This document shows, piece after piece, positions 52,126-63,965 of a stretch of DNA of 64,000 bases. Location: assembly GCA_028671895.1 (NCBI GenBank), contig CM053794.1:38766501-38830500 (forward strand), given 5' to 3'. The first letter of the stretch is position 1. The number at the start of each line of letters is the position of its first letter. The notes below the pieces were generated by a model. The model was not told where the DNA came from and did no database searches. It saw only the letters and a list, made by a program, of their open reading frames with translations. A program made the position numbers and the translations under genes. This DNA is from Oenanthe sinensis. Lineage: Eukaryota > Streptophyta > Magnoliopsida > Apiales > Apiaceae.

Positions 52126-52689
52126 CAGTGTTATAGATATCCGCGGAATCGCGGATATATCGGCCGAAATATCAGTTCAACCGAAGCTACCGATCTTATT
52201 CACATGAATTGTTTAATTATACGGTTTGGGTAGCATCGGGTCAAAATGCTGCAAAATCAACTCATATTTCGGAAGTCTAAGAAGTGCTTGTAACTTTTCT
52301 TATCACCTTTTGACAATAGTGATTATAAATCTTTAACATTTTAATTGCTTATTGGTTGCTATAAAATTTTACAGGATTTTGATTTTAAAAAATCATTATT
52401 TTTGTTAGTGTATCGAGTCTTTCAATATAAAATATAGGATTAAATGTTAAATTAAATAAGGTGATTGTTGTAAATATTTTAAATATAAATGTATTAATTC
52501 TTCATTCCTATTCTAATGTATTGGTTCTTTAATTTTTTTTAAAATTGTGAAATAAATAATAATATATACACGGATTAAAATTATATAAAAATTTAATTTA
52601 AATTACTCCCGAATAATCCCCGAATTACCGATTAATCCTAAATCGCTACCTCAACCGATTAGATCCGATTAGCAATTTTTATAACACTG
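52126..52689. mobile_element. hAT-type MITE upstream of FAD2-like D
   Basis: Starts CAGTGTTATAGA and ends TTTTATAACACTG, a terminal inverted repeat, with a perfect 8-bp duplication GTTATAAT at 52118-52125 and 52690-52697. Length 564 bp, non-coding; CCGATTA/TCGGCCG-type subterminal motifs. Confidence 0.8.
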
Positions 52690-52697
52690 GTTATAAT

Positions 52698-53153
52698 TGT
52701 TTATCCTTTAAAATATTCATCAACTACTTGATTTTTTAAAAGGTGTATATTATTATTTTATAGTTTGTTTTATATATTTGCATCATTAAATTGCATGTTT
52801 TTTTGACAAGATCATTAAATTGCATGTTGAGTTGCACTATTTGTGTTCCTGACGAGCGCATTAAAATTTTCACACGGATGGCTTTACTCTAGGCAAGAGG
52901 ACGTCTGTCGGCAAACAAAAACGTCGCTAATAGTCATAGCGGCCCGTCGACAATAGTTAAATTATATATCAAGATCGTTGCACGAGTTGGTTATTACACA
53001 TAATTAATAAATCAAAAATCAAAAATCTTTTATATCATACTGAGCTTTGAACTTTTATGACACATTTTAACATGAACAGTTTTCAAGCTTTAATTATTTA
53101 GTGCTAATTTTTTTCCAAATGGATCTCTTTTATCAGGAAACTAGCTAGTAAAG
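52698..53153. other. Proximal upstream region of FAD2-like D
   Basis: Likely promoter/leader. CTCTTTTATCAG ending at 53136 is a good acceptor for a leader intron 17 bases before the ATG; the donor could not be located, so the leader is unresolved. Confidence 0.4.
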
Positions 53154-54305
53154 ATGGGTGCAGGTGGACGAATGTCAGATCCCCCAAGCGGGAAGAAGAC
53201 AGCAGCAGAAGCGCTTAAACGTGCTCCCCATGAGAAACCTCCATTCACAATTGGAGACTTGAAGAAAGCAATCCCACCTCATTGCTTTCAAAAGTCTCTC
53301 GTTACCTCTTTCCGCTACCTTATTCAGGATCTCCTCATGGCCTATGCTCTTTACTATGTTGCCACCAACTATATTGACCAGTATCTTCCCACTCCTCTTA
53401 ACTACTTGGGTTGGGCTGCTTACATTGCCGTTCAAGGTTGTGTCCTCACTGGTGCTTGGGTTGTTGGTCACGAATGCGACCACGATGCCTTTAGCAACTA
53501 TAATTGGATCAATGACCTTGTTGGCCTTGTTGTTCATTCTTCTCTTTTGGTTCCATATTTCTCCTGGAAAATAAGCCACCGTCGTCACCATGCAAACACT
53601 CAATCCCTTGAAAATGACGAGGTCTACGTCCCAAGATTCAAGTCCAATGTTCGTAACTATTACAAATTGCTTAACAACCCACCTGGCAGAGTCCTTGTGT
53701 GGCTCACCACACTTCTCATTGGTTTTCCATTGTACTTGATGTTCAATGTGTCCAGACACAAATATGAGAGGTGGACTTCTCACTACGATCCTCACAGCCC
53801 ACTTTATTCTGAGCGTGAGGGCAAGGAAATCATTGTCTCTGATATTGCTATTCTTGCTGTCATCTACGGACTATACCAATTCGTGCTGTCCAAAGGATTT
53901 GCATGGGTGTTCTGTGTTTATGGAGGTCCACTGCTAGTTGTTAGTGGCTGGTTTGTGTTGATCACCATTTTGAACCACACTCACCCATCATTGCCATACT
54001 ACGATTCCACCGAGTGGAACTGGTTGAGAGGAGCTCTTTGCACCGTGGACAGAGATTATGGAATCTTGAACAAGGTGTTCCACAACGTCTGCAATGCTCA
54101 TGTCTGTCACCACATTTTCTCCATGATTCCACATTATCACGGACTGGAAGCCACAGAAGCAATGAAGCCAATATTGGGAGAGTATTATCAGTATGATGGA
54201 ACTCCAATCCTTAAAGCAATGTACAGAAAAATGAAGGAATGTATTTACGTGGAGAAGGACGAAGGTGAGACCAAGGGAGTCTATTGGTACCGAAGCAAGT
54301 TCTGA
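53154..54305 (+). CDS. FAD2-like: FAD2-like desaturase D, variant first His box
   Basis: 383 residues. It has the same HECDHD first box (106-111), HRRHH (142-146) and HVCHH (316-320) as B, so the variant box is shared by two loci and is not a single read error. It differs from B in about 10 residues, nearly all after residue 155 (for example VSRHK for VSGHK, EREGK for ERERK, TEWNW for TEWDW). The C-terminus YRSKF keeps the aromatic ER-retrieval pattern. Coding similarity to B begins at the ATG; upstream and downstream sequences look unrelated. It converges with E. The reaction is unknown; substrate is probably C18 acyl-phosphatidylcholine in the ER. Confidence 0.9.
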   Translation: MGAGGRMSDPPSGKKTAAEALKRAPHEKPPFTIGDLKKAIPPHCFQKSLVTSFRYLIQDLLMAYALYYVATNYIDQYLPTPLNYLGWAAYIAVQGCVLTGAWVVGHECDHDAFSNYNWINDLVGLVVHSSLLVPYFSWKISHRRHHANTQSLENDEVYVPRFKSNVRNYYKLLNNPPGRVLVWLTTLLIGFPLYLMFNVSRHKYERWTSHYDPHSPLYSEREGKEIIVSDIAILAVIYGLYQFVLSKGFAWVFCVYGGPLLVVSGWFVLITILNHTHPSLPYYDSTEWNWLRGALCTVDRDYGILNKVFHNVCNAHVCHHIFSMIPHYHGLEATEAMKPILGEYYQYDGTPILKAMYRKMKECIYVEKDEGETKGVYWYRSKF

Positions 54306-55860
54306 AGTGCTAAAAATCCCGCAATTCACGTACTTGCTACAACATAATTGTGCTGCATAGTCAGAGTTGTTTACTACAGTAGTAAAATAAATTTGAAGGT
54401 AGAAAAAAGTAAGAACTGCTCAGTTAAAACCAGATGATGATCAGCTGTAATATTCCGTGAGCATGTGATAAGGTTGTTGGATGTTTATGCCATCCTCCTT
54501 ATAATTGTGTCAAGTGTTTAAGTACTGCTTAATAAATATAGATGAAATGTCCTTGAGCATCATCATTATTAATGTTATTAATGTTTTATGTATCGAGGAG
54601 CTTGATCGAAATTTCTTGTTCTAATCAAGCTGCTTGCCCTTGTGACTTCTTGTATTGTAAACAATTCTGAAAACAGAAGTTTCAAAACTAAATTTTTTAA
54701 AATAACAATCAAGTTTTTTGTTAAAAATGGGTAGCCAAATAATTTTCTCATGTTTTTGATTTTTCGCTTAGCAATTAGCTGAGTAATGTTAGAGGTAGCA
54801 AAAAAAATTCCGAAATATGATGTGTCTTATTTTAATTGGGGTGTTTGTGTGCATACATTGCGAGTCCACTATTTTTGTTATGGATGAAACCAAACAAAAT
54901 CTGACACATATTTTTTAGAAAGATTTTTTTTGGAGATGTCTGGCATTATTCCAATTAGCTTGAACGCTTATTTTCCTTTGCTGCAATTAACTTGCACAAT
55001 GATATGAATCTAATTCATAGAAGTCAGAAGCTTTACAAAAAGAATTGTAACATTCCTCATCGGAAAAAACTTAGCAACTGAAAAGTTATATAAACAGAAT
55101 ACACAAGAATCAAGCATACAAACATAGTACTAGTCTCTGATCAAGTCATCTGCAAATGATATTCGCTTTCACTGATGATATTCTTCTCGATTAATATGCA
55201 TCGAGTAGACGAGAGTACCTTGTGTGCAATCCATAAGTTCTGTCTTGTTTATATTCTTGATTACCGAAAAACACTGAGACTGACTGCTATATGCTACCTT
55301 CATGGTAGTGGTTTTGTCCTTGACTGTCTAGTATGTAAGTTCCAAACTTAATAATTTTGATATAGGATTTTTCCTCGACCTTTCCGTATAGCACACTAGT
55401 CTTTTGACTATATACAAATAACATATACTATATTTTATAAAAGAAATACAATTATAACACATTGAAATTTACAGAAATTGCATTTAAATTATTCAAAAAT
55501 TCATACGAATTATTATAAGTTAAAACTACATGCATACATAATTAACAAGGTCTTATAACTATTAAAATAATTTTTCATGGTTTTACCGCAAACTGTTGCC
55601 TTACCCCTCGTGTTTATCCTTATATAAAATCTTGCATTATGTCAACTGTCAACAGAATTTCTGCATACCAGTATTCATCAGGTTTCTTTTAACATAATAA
55701 TACACAGGACAGGAGGATTGAAAATCCTTACAGATCCAGCCTTAGATGCATTTTATAAAGCATAATACTGACATAATTTTGTAGGATACACTATTCATTT
55801 TATATAAAGAATTTGGCAGGACATATATGATCATTCCTGAACGACACTACCTAGTTAACT
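54306..55860. other. Convergent 3' regions of FAD2-like D and E
   Basis: D (plus) and E (minus) point at each other across this 1.55-kb spacer, which should hold both 3' untranslated regions. No further gene or clear repeat was seen. Confidence 0.5.
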
Positions 55861-57021
55861 CTAAAGCTTATTTTGAAACCAATAGACACCTTTTGCCTTG
55901 TCACCATCCTCTGCCTCTATGTAGAGACATTCCTCGGCCTCTCTCCAGATTGCCATGTAAAATGGAGTTGGATCATAATGATAATAATCCCCCAAGACGG
56001 GCTTGATCGCCTCAGTTGCCTTCTTAGCGTGATAATGCGGGATGCTGGGGAACAAATGGTGAAGCACGTGCGTATCGGCTATGTGGTGGAACACTTTGTT
56101 TAAAATCCCATAGTCTCTGTCGACTGTAGCAAGAGCTCCCCTCAACCAGTCCCACTCGGAAGCGTCGTAATGAGGTAAAGAAAGATGAGTGTGGTGCAGT
56201 AGAGTTATCATCACCAGAAACCCATTCACAACGTGTAGAGGAGCTCCATATACAAGCATTACCCATGTGAATCCTCTCACTAAAGCAGCCTTGTACACCA
56301 AATAGCATCCTGCAAGAAAACCAATGTCTGACAAGAAGATTTGAACTCGTTCACGTTCGGAGTAAATAGGACTGTATGGGTCAAAATGGGAGGCATGTCG
56401 ATCATAAGATCTTCCAGCTATATTTACAGTCAAGTATAAAGGCCATCCTAAGGTGAGGGTGAAGGCAATGATGAAAACTCGGCCAACTGGGTTGTTGAAG
56501 TAATGGTAATAAGGTCGGATAGTCTCCTTCAATCGAGGAATATGGTTCTCATCGCGATCAAGTGAATTGGTGTTTGCATGGTGACGACGGTGACTAATTT
56601 TCCAAGAGAAATAAGGGACGAGGAGAAGAGAATGGAGAACAAAGCCAACAGTGTCATTTAGCCAGTGATAGTCACTAAAGCCATGGTGGCCACATTCATG
56701 GGCTACCACCCAAACAGCAAACATGAAACAACCTTGAACATAAACATACGTCGCCCATGCAAGGTAAGATAGAGGTTCGGGGAGGAGATTAATGTAGTTT
56801 GTAGCTGCGTAGTAGAGGAGAAAACAAACGATCAAATCATAAATTAGGTAGGATAATGAGTCAAGGAGCGAGCGCTCGAAACAATAGGGTGGAATGGCCT
56901 TCTTGATGTCTGCAAGCGTAAATGGTGGCTTTTCATGAGGAACTCGGCGGAGTACATTCTCTTTCTTTTCTTTTTCCTTTTCCTCGCCGTCCCATACTGT
57001 AATACGACCACCTTTACCCAT
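55861..57021 (-). CDS. FAD2-like: FAD2-like desaturase E
   Basis: 386 residues from MGKGGRI, the FAD2-type start shared with C. The frame stays open for 36 more codons upstream, but that part is not conserved and overlaps the presumed leader. His boxes: HECGHH at 108-113, HRRHH at 144-148, HVLHH at 318-322. It shares HTHLSLPHY and IADTHVLHH with C, its closest paralogue. The C-terminus WFQNKL ends exactly at the aromatic ER-retrieval motif, unlike C. The N-terminal ~25 residues are Lys/Glu-rich (EEKEKEKKEN). A minus-strand TATATATA about 80 bases upstream may be its TATA box. Same inferred ER location and substrate class as C; specificity is unresolved. Confidence 0.9.
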   Translation of the reverse strand: MGKGGRITVWDGEEKEKEKKENVLRRVPHEKPPFTLADIKKAIPPYCFERSLLDSLSYLIYDLIVCFLLYYAATNYINLLPEPLSYLAWATYVYVQGCFMFAVWVVAHECGHHGFSDYHWLNDTVGFVLHSLLLVPYFSWKISHRRHHANTNSLDRDENHIPRLKETIRPYYHYFNNPVGRVFIIAFTLTLGWPLYLTVNIAGRSYDRHASHFDPYSPIYSERERVQIFLSDIGFLAGCYLVYKAALVRGFTWVMLVYGAPLHVVNGFLVMITLLHHTHLSLPHYDASEWDWLRGALATVDRDYGILNKVFHHIADTHVLHHLFPSIPHYHAKKATEAIKPVLGDYYHYDPTPFYMAIWREAEECLYIEAEDGDKAKGVYWFQNKL

Positions 57022-57099
57022 TGTCAGAGTATGCAAATCTAAATACAAACCTAAAAGAAAATTATACCGACTACGTACCTTAATCAGGCTACATGTTTG

Positions 57100-57107
57100 T
57101 ATATATA
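57100..57107 (-). promoter_or_regulatory. TATA-like box of FAD2-like E
   Basis: TATATATA on the minus strand, about 80 bases upstream of the start codon; it would give a leader of about 50 bases. A leader intron as in A and C is not evident. Confidence 0.35.
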
Positions 57108-58433
57108 ATAAGGACATAAAAGTACACAAAATCTATAGATAACAAAAATTATGTACATCTACCTATTTTTAAATCTCAAATACTTTTGGAAATTTTAATG
57201 GGACGAACAAAAGATGACGTAAAATTCAATATGTGATCTTAGTATTCATCAATCATTAAACAAACAAAATCTTAAGACAAGTTTTAGAATATATATATTT
57301 ATAGTTAGGATAGGCTCGCGCTTAGATGACAACAGTTTTCACGCGAGAACAATTGTTATGCACTTTTAATAATTTGCGGAATAATTCTTGCAGAACATGT
57401 AGGACAACTACAACACAATAAAAAACATAGTAGTTTATATATAGCCATTTCTGCAAGGTAGATTGTAGGAAGTTTTTAGACAGAGACTCAAATACTACTC
57501 TTTCAGCTATTCGCAGTCCACAGATACAACAGAGAAAAAAGGTATATATATACTGGGATATGTGGTTAAAATATGTATTTCAGTATTTCTACTACATTGT
57601 TTTATGTGGCTAGAGTAATTGAAAACTTTAGACTAGCATGCACGCGGCCACCGTCTTCGTTACAGCTTGGGGTTTATAAATTTAACCTGGCTCGTCCATA
57701 CATAAATGTACTACGTTTATTTCTAGTTTATCTAGTAATTATTCTCCGCCTGTGTTGCCTAGAACTGAAAGGTAAGTGCAGAAGGGTACAGATTTTTTTA
57801 ATTATACATGTAAATACTACTCAAAAGACATGTGTTATGTGAACATAGGTCGGCTGAATATTAGCCGGATATGTGATTATGTGAACATAGGTCGGCTGAA
57901 TATTCGCCAGATACAAGATTATGGAAGTCACTTCTTATATTAGAGACTGGCATTTTGATTATTACTGCTAGTAACAATGTCTAGATGGAGATCTGCATCA
58001 AGATTTTAAAATTGTACAATTGACAAATTACTCACTAAAATAGCTAATTCAATACATAATAACCAAAATATGATATAAAGATATTAGGAGCACAACTGAC
58101 AATTACAAGAATGCTGTTACATTTACTGATGCACTTTCAAAGATAAGTTTGAAATTTTTTATCTAATAATTAGATTTTCGTCGGAGATACTATACAGAAT
58201 TCACTGTAGAATGACATATCATGAGCATTATTATCAGAAGATTGGTTTGCATAATGTTTAGCGCAAGAAAATGTAACTCAAAAGAACCAATGTCCTGGTG
58301 TTTCGAGATGTTCCCGTGACATATGTCAAGAGCTTCAATGAGAATGCCAGCCAAATTCATCTCATTATACACATAAATAGATGCAGAATACTGTTTAACT
58401 TGCTAATGAAACTAATTAACAATTGTTGAACAA
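57108..58433. other. Intergenic, upstream of FAD2-like E
   Basis: Promoter-side sequence of E, plus a 42-bp tandem duplication near 57839-57922 (GTGAACATAGGTCGGCTGAA occurs at 57839 and 57881). No gene was recognised. Confidence 0.5.
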
Positions 58434-58438
58434 GCATT

Positions 58439-58753
58439 TATAGACAGCAATCAAAGGATATACAGACTTGTATTAAAATGAACTGTGTTTAGATATAAAA
58501 ACTGAGAAAAGAACAATGCTTCGTACTTACTAAAACTGAAAGATTACATGCACTAATATATAAACTGATAACACACATAGTTGGTGGCTAGAAAATAGGA
58601 ACTTACTAACAGGACACTCCCACGTTGAAACAACTACTACTACTTATTCAAACTTCCTACAAATACTCAACTACTCTTGACCTACTCACATATCAACTTA
58701 ACGTTAAACAAAATAACTAAATATTGCAACAGGTTTTGATTAAATATCCAACA
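58439..58753 (-). repeat. 3' LTR of copia element
   Basis: 315 bp, TGTTGG...TCTATA when read on the minus strand. Next to it a purine-rich tract (AACGAGGAGAT) serves as polypurine tract. Confidence 0.9.
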
Positions 58754-58767
58754 ATCTCCTCGTTAAT

Positions 58768-60790
58768 TTAAACCTTCTTCAAAAGATTCTTGACACCCAA
58801 AAGATTCCTCATTTTCTCAAACTTGGTTGCAGACATGGCTTTGGTTAAAACATCCGCTCTCTGAAGATCTGTGCTGACATGCTTCACAATAATCTCCCCA
58901 TGTTCAATGCACTCACGAATGAAATGAAAACGTATATCAATATGCTTACTACGACTGTGAAAAACTGGGTTTTTAGCCAAGTCAATAGCAGATTTATTGT
59001 CGATATAGGTTGTAACTGGACCCGAAATTTCATCTGAAATCTGGCTCAAAACTTTACGTAACCATATGCCTTGACATGCAGCTGCAGTGGCAACCATAAA
59101 CTCAGCTTCACAAGATGAAAGAGCTACACACCTCTGCTTCTGTGAGACCCATGTTATTAAGCTTTCATTTAGATAGAAGGCTAACCCACCCGTGCTCTTT
59201 CGATCAACTACATCACCTGCCAAGTCGCTTCTGAGAATCCAGATAGTAAATAATTTCCTTGGCCCTTCAAGTACACCAGCCCATAATCCAAAGTACCCTG
59301 CACATAGCGTAAAATACGCTTGACTGCATTTAGGTGTAGTACAGTAGGCCTCTCCATAAAACGACTTACTACTCCCACTGCGTATGCGATATCAGGGCGT
59401 GTATGCACCAGGTACCTCAAACCACCTACAACACTCTTAAAGTCTGTTGCATTAACAGCCTTACCGTGTTCATCTTTGTCGAGTGGCATTTTCGGTTCCA
59501 TGGGATATTTCACCGGGTTGCATCCTGACAATCTAGCTTTCTCTAGTATCTTTTTCGTGTAGGCTGTTTGTTTAAGTTCAATAAACCCTTTTCCATGTTC
59601 CACTTCTATACCAAGGTAATATGAGAGTTTACCTAAATCACTCATGTCGAATTCTTTTGACATCTGTTCTTTAAACTTGACAATATTCGTCACCTTTGTT
59701 CCAGTCACAAGTAAATCATCTACGTACACACCCACTATCAAAGATTCATTCCCTTCTCGCCTTGTGTATACTGCTTGTTCGAATGGACATTTAACAAAAC
59801 CAAGCCTTACCAGACACTTGTTTATTTGTGCATACCACGCACGTGGAGCTTGGCGTAGTCCGTAGAGAGCCTTAAGTAGCCTATAAACTTTATGTTCCTC
59901 TCCTTCTTTCTCGAACCTCTCTGGTTGCAACACGTACACTTCCTCTTGCAACTCCCCGTTGAGGAAAGCAAACTTCACATCCAAGTGGTGAACCTCCCAC
60001 TCATTTTTAGCAGCTAGAGCCAATAACAAACGCACAGTTTCTAACCGAGTGACAGGGGCAAAAACTTCTTCGTAATCAACCCCAAGTTTTTTACATACCC
60101 CTTTGCAACGAGACGTGCCTTGTGCTTTATAACTTCACCATTTGTGTCTTTTTTGAGCTTAAAAACCCACTTCAGTCCAATTACTTTGTGACCTGCTAGT
60201 AACTCTGTCAGTTTCCATGTTTTGTTCTTTTCAATCGAATCCATCTCTCGTTGCATTGCCATCCTCCACTCTTTTTCTTTTGAAGCCTGGTTGTAGGACA
60301 CGGGTTCATCTACACTCAACAACAATAACTCACCCTCTAACTCGACTTCTTCCGTTTCATTATAAATATCGCTGAGCAACCTGAAGTTTCCAGGTTCTGA
60401 GCTATCTTGAGAAGACCCATAGCCACTGTTTACATCTGGCTGAGAAGAATGCCCATCAGATGTATTTCTCGGTGTTGACGTTAAATTCTCCTCCATATCA
60501 GTGCTTTCTTCTGTACCCGTACCAGTATTAGTCAACACAAATGAACCTGCAGAGTAAGTACCATCCTTTTCTGTTGAACCCCATGGCCAGCTTTTGTATT
60601 CCTCAAATACAATATCTCGAGTAACATAAACAGAGTTTGTGTTAGGATCAAACACACGGTAGGCCTTCGTTCCTGGTTCCTTACCAAGATGGACTACCTG
60701 TTTACTTCTGTCATCCATCTTCTTCACATGTACACTTGGAATTTTCATATAAGCAGTACAACCAAATATTTTGATATGATCTAAATGTGG
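58768..60790 (-). pseudogene. copia reverse transcriptase and RNase H, broken
   Basis: The upstream part (60748-60041) is the linker after integrase plus the RT start (KTWKLTELLAGHKVIGLKWV, then KARLVAKGY). The main RT block (60035-59208) includes LDVKFAFLNGEL, LYGLRQAPRAW and the catalytic YVDD. The RNase H block (59223-58768) includes DRKSTGG, SSCEAEFMV, YIDNKSAIDL and HIDIRFHFIRE. A one-base loss in an A run near 60100 shifts the frame within RT; another single-base shift lies near 59224 between RT and RNase H. Not translatable as one protein. Confidence 0.88.
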
Positions 60791-62900
60791 CTTTTTACCT
60801 GACCAAGCTTCATAAAGGGGTTTGCCCAGAAAGTGCTCGAGTGGGCAAGCGATTTAAGATGTACACAGCATGTCGTACCGCTTCTCCCCAGAATTCTGAT
60901 GGCACTTCTCTTTCTTTCAACAAACTTCGTGCCATTGCAACCACAGTTCTGTTACGACGCTCAACTACGCCATTCTGTTATGGTGAATAAGGGGCCGTAA
61001 AATGTCTGGTGATACCAGCTTTGTCACAATATTCCGTGAATTGTGACGAACAGAACTCACCTCCTCTGTTCATTCTAAACACTTTCACCCCTTCTTCATA
61101 ACCATTTTCAACCAACGCCCTAAACTTTTTGAATGCTTCCAGTGCCTCATCCTTACTCTTTAGCATATAGACCCACATCACCCTGCTGAAGTCGTCAACC
61201 AACAACAGGAAGTATCTATTCCCCGCTGGTGTTGGTGGCGATATGGGACCACACAGGTCACCATGTATTAACTCTAAAACTTTACTGGCTGTGAAACTTG
61301 TTTTTGAAGGGAAAGGTTTCCGAGTTTGCTTCGATAATAAGCAGCCTTTGCACACATCTTTGGGCTGATTCATCTTAGGCAGCCCATACGTCATATCGTT
61401 GTTAGCTAACAATGATAAAGCCTAAAAATTTACGTGACCCAGTCGTGTGTACCACAACCACGCCATTTCTTCAGTCTTTGACAACAAGCACACAACATTC
61501 TTTTCATCAATAATAATTTTGTACAGACGATTTGCAGATTTCTTCACTTTCATTAACAACTTTCCACACTCATCATGAGCCCACAAAAATTCACCATGCA
61601 ACAGAACTTTGTTCCATTCCTCAGATAGCTGACCCAATCTAATAATATTATTACACAAAGTGGGAATGTAATATACCTCTTTGAGTAGACGTTTTTCTCC
61701 ATTTTTGCATTGAAACAGAATAGACCCCTTTCCTTTAATATGTACGGTTGACCCATTTCCAAACCTGACTTGTCCAATGATCCCTTCATCAAGTTCTTTA
61801 AACTTTGTTCTTTGCCCAGTCATTTGGTTACTCGCTCCATTGTCGAGATACCACAAGTTTGTTGACGTCTTGTTGTCATTCTCTGGACCAAATTTTGGAA
61901 GAACACTTCTTTCGTTAAGCAGCACCGATTCCTCGTCCTTTTTATCATGCTCAGTTAGTAAAAGTGCTGGTTCATCATCGTTTATCTGAGCCAAATTAAC
62001 CTCTTGTTTTTTATCTCTTTCACGACGAGGTTTCCTGCATTCTGACGTGAAGTGGCCATATATGTTACAGTTGTAACATTTCACCTTGCTCCTATCTCGA
62101 CTAGAGCTTATGCCACAACTGTCATCTTCACCATTGTTTTGGTGTCCTCTGCCACTATTGGCATTTCTGTTGTAACCTCGTCCTCGTCCACGATAGCTGT
62201 TACCACCTCGATTCTTGTCCGTACCACCTCTGTGATTCTGTTTCGACCATCTTTCTTGTGTCAACAACAACTGACCACCCGAGCTCTCAGATTGACCCCG
62301 AGTCCTCTCATCATGAGCTTTTAACCGACCAACTACTTCCTCTATGGTCATCTCCTCCATATTGCCAAATTGCTCGATCGTTGAGGCAATTTGCAGGTAC
62401 TTCGAAGGAATAGCACGAAGAAGCTTTTTCACAACGTTGGTTTCCTCCATCTTTTCTCCTAGAAGCCGGATATTTGTCACCACGCCATACAACTTCATAC
62501 AAAAACCATCAAGCTGGTCCGACTCCTTCACGTTCATTGATTCAAATTGTGATTTCAATGTCTGTACTTTCACTTTCTGCACACGATCAGCACCTAGGCA
62601 AATCGTTTTAATTGCATCCCAGGCCTCCTTGGCAGTTTTCTTCTCAGCAATGGACATGAGCAACTCCTCTTATATGCTCTGGTAGATAGTTGCTAGTGTT
62701 ATCTTGTCTGTCCTTGCTTCTACAACTACCTTGGGGTCGATTGATTCAATGGCCTCCTAAACTCCTTGAGCCTGCATATAGACCTTCAGTTTTAACGACC
62801 ACGCCGTATAGTTGTTGTTCTTCGCCAACATTGGATAACTTAGACCAACGGAGCCTTCTTTGTGTTTCTGTGCATCCATCGTTGTAGTTGCTTTTGGCAT
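60791..62900 (-). pseudogene. copia gag, protease and integrase, broken
   Basis: Starts near 62900 (MPKATTTMDAQK). Gag has a UBN2-type capsid region, an RG-rich segment and a zinc knuckle CYNCNIYGHFTSEC (CX2CX4HX4C). Protease shows WYLDNGASNQMTG. Integrase shows WYTRLGH, CKGCLLSKQTRKPF and the DDE core around HGDLCGPI, LLVDDFSR and FRMNRGGEF. In-frame stops occur near 62760, 62669, 61421 and 60984, and a one-base insertion near 60811. Gene order and motifs are clear despite the breaks. Confidence 0.88.
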
Positions 62901-62925
62901 ATACTTGGGCATCCACTAGTTTCAA

Positions 62926-62938
62926 GGCTCTGATACCA
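62926..62938 (-). other. Primer-binding site (tRNA-Met type)
   Basis: TGGTATCAGAGCC on the minus strand, two bases inside the 5' LTR, complementary to the 3' end of initiator tRNA-Met as in most plant copia elements. Confidence 0.88.
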
Positions 62939-62940
62939 AA

Positions 62941-63255
62941 TATAGACAGCAATCAAAGGATATACAGACTTGTATTAAAATGAATTGTGTTTAGATATAA
63001 AAACTGAGAAAAGAACAATGTTTCGTACTTACTAAAACTGAAAGATTACATGCACTAATATATAAACTGATAACACACATAGCTGGTGGCTAGAAAATAG
63101 GAACTTACTAACAGGACACTCCCACATTGAAACAACTACTACTACTTATTCAAACTTCCTACAAATACTCAACTACTCTTGACCTACTCACATATCAACT
63201 TAACGTTAAACAAAATAACTAAATATTGCAACAGGTTTTGTTTAAATATCCAACA
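62941..63255 (-). repeat. 5' LTR of copia element
   Basis: 315 bp; differs from the other LTR at five substitutions by eye (about 1.6%) and no indels, so insertion was recent. Confidence 0.9.
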
Positions 63256-63260
63256 GCATT

Positions 63261-63965
63261 AGGCATCTAATTATGTAGTGTAAGTTCTTGCCAAACATCC
63301 TAATTATACCGTGCACTGTCTCAAAGATCTTTTGTAGCAGATGATATGATTAATAACATGCATATATTTGATTTTTTTTGTTTTAAACAAAAATGCATAC
63401 ATCTTAACTTAATTTTAAAAAATACAAGAGCACAGCATAAAGTAAGTACCGTGTCCTAATTTAAGTAAAGAAAGAAAATAAAAGAAACAAGAAACGGGAC
63501 TGGGCAGGCATCAGCTCCCATACATGGTAGATTGGTAGCCGCTTTCGATGACGAGGCCCAAGAATTTCTATTAGGCGATAGTTACTGTCCATCTTTATCA
63601 GCCAACTCCCCAGTTTCCAACAGTTTCTGGTTGACAAAATGAATCCACGCATTGACGCATATTTATGGTTCACAATATACTTGATGTTTCTGTTTGCTCT
63701 GAAGTCAAGAAATACTGATTGGAAACTATTAACTGTAGACACTGTAATTTAAACCAAAGAGGCAATGATACATTTGGACAAATGCGACAGTTTTATGATG
63801 ATGATGATTAACGGATTTTAACCGCGGATACAATCTCATACAAGTAGGTCATATGTTAATCTAGTATTGCAAAGATACAAATCAATGATAATAGTTGATT
63901 TGTAAATTGAAGACAAAACATAATGAATCAAAAGACAATTTCTGTCTTCTATTTCTTTCATTGCT
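63261..63965. other. Downstream spacer of FAD2-like F
   Basis: Lies between the copia duplication and the stop codon of F, so it probably contains F's 3' untranslated region. A 93-codon minus-strand frame (63742-63461) has no family resemblance. Nothing else was seen. Confidence 0.45.

Larger units (their letters stand above)
58439..63255 (-). mobile_element. Ty1/copia LTR retrotransposon, disabled coding
   Basis: A complete 4817-bp element flanked by a perfect 5-bp duplication GCATT (58434-58438 and 63256-63260). Both LTRs are 315 bp and differ at 5 positions by eye. Reading on the minus strand, a primer-binding site TGGTATCAGAGCC follows the 5' LTR. The order is gag, protease, integrase, reverse transcriptase, RNase H, which defines Ty1/copia. 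Four in-frame stops and three frameshifts interrupt the polyprotein, so it is non-autonomous now. It separates FAD2-like E from F. Confidence 0.93.

Noticed and set aside
53175..53795. 206-codon minus-strand frame opposite FAD2-like D
   Set aside because: Antisense shadow of the D coding region; a truncated equivalent exists opposite B, as expected for paralogues.
57022..57129. Upstream in-frame extension of FAD2-like E (start at MCTFMSLL)
   Set aside because: The extra 36 residues are not FAD2-like, overlap the TATA-like box, and the internal MGKGGRI start matches paralogue C.
59320..59562. Plus-strand frames across 59-62.7 kb
   Set aside because: Antisense shadows of the copia polyprotein, which is clearly on the minus strand.
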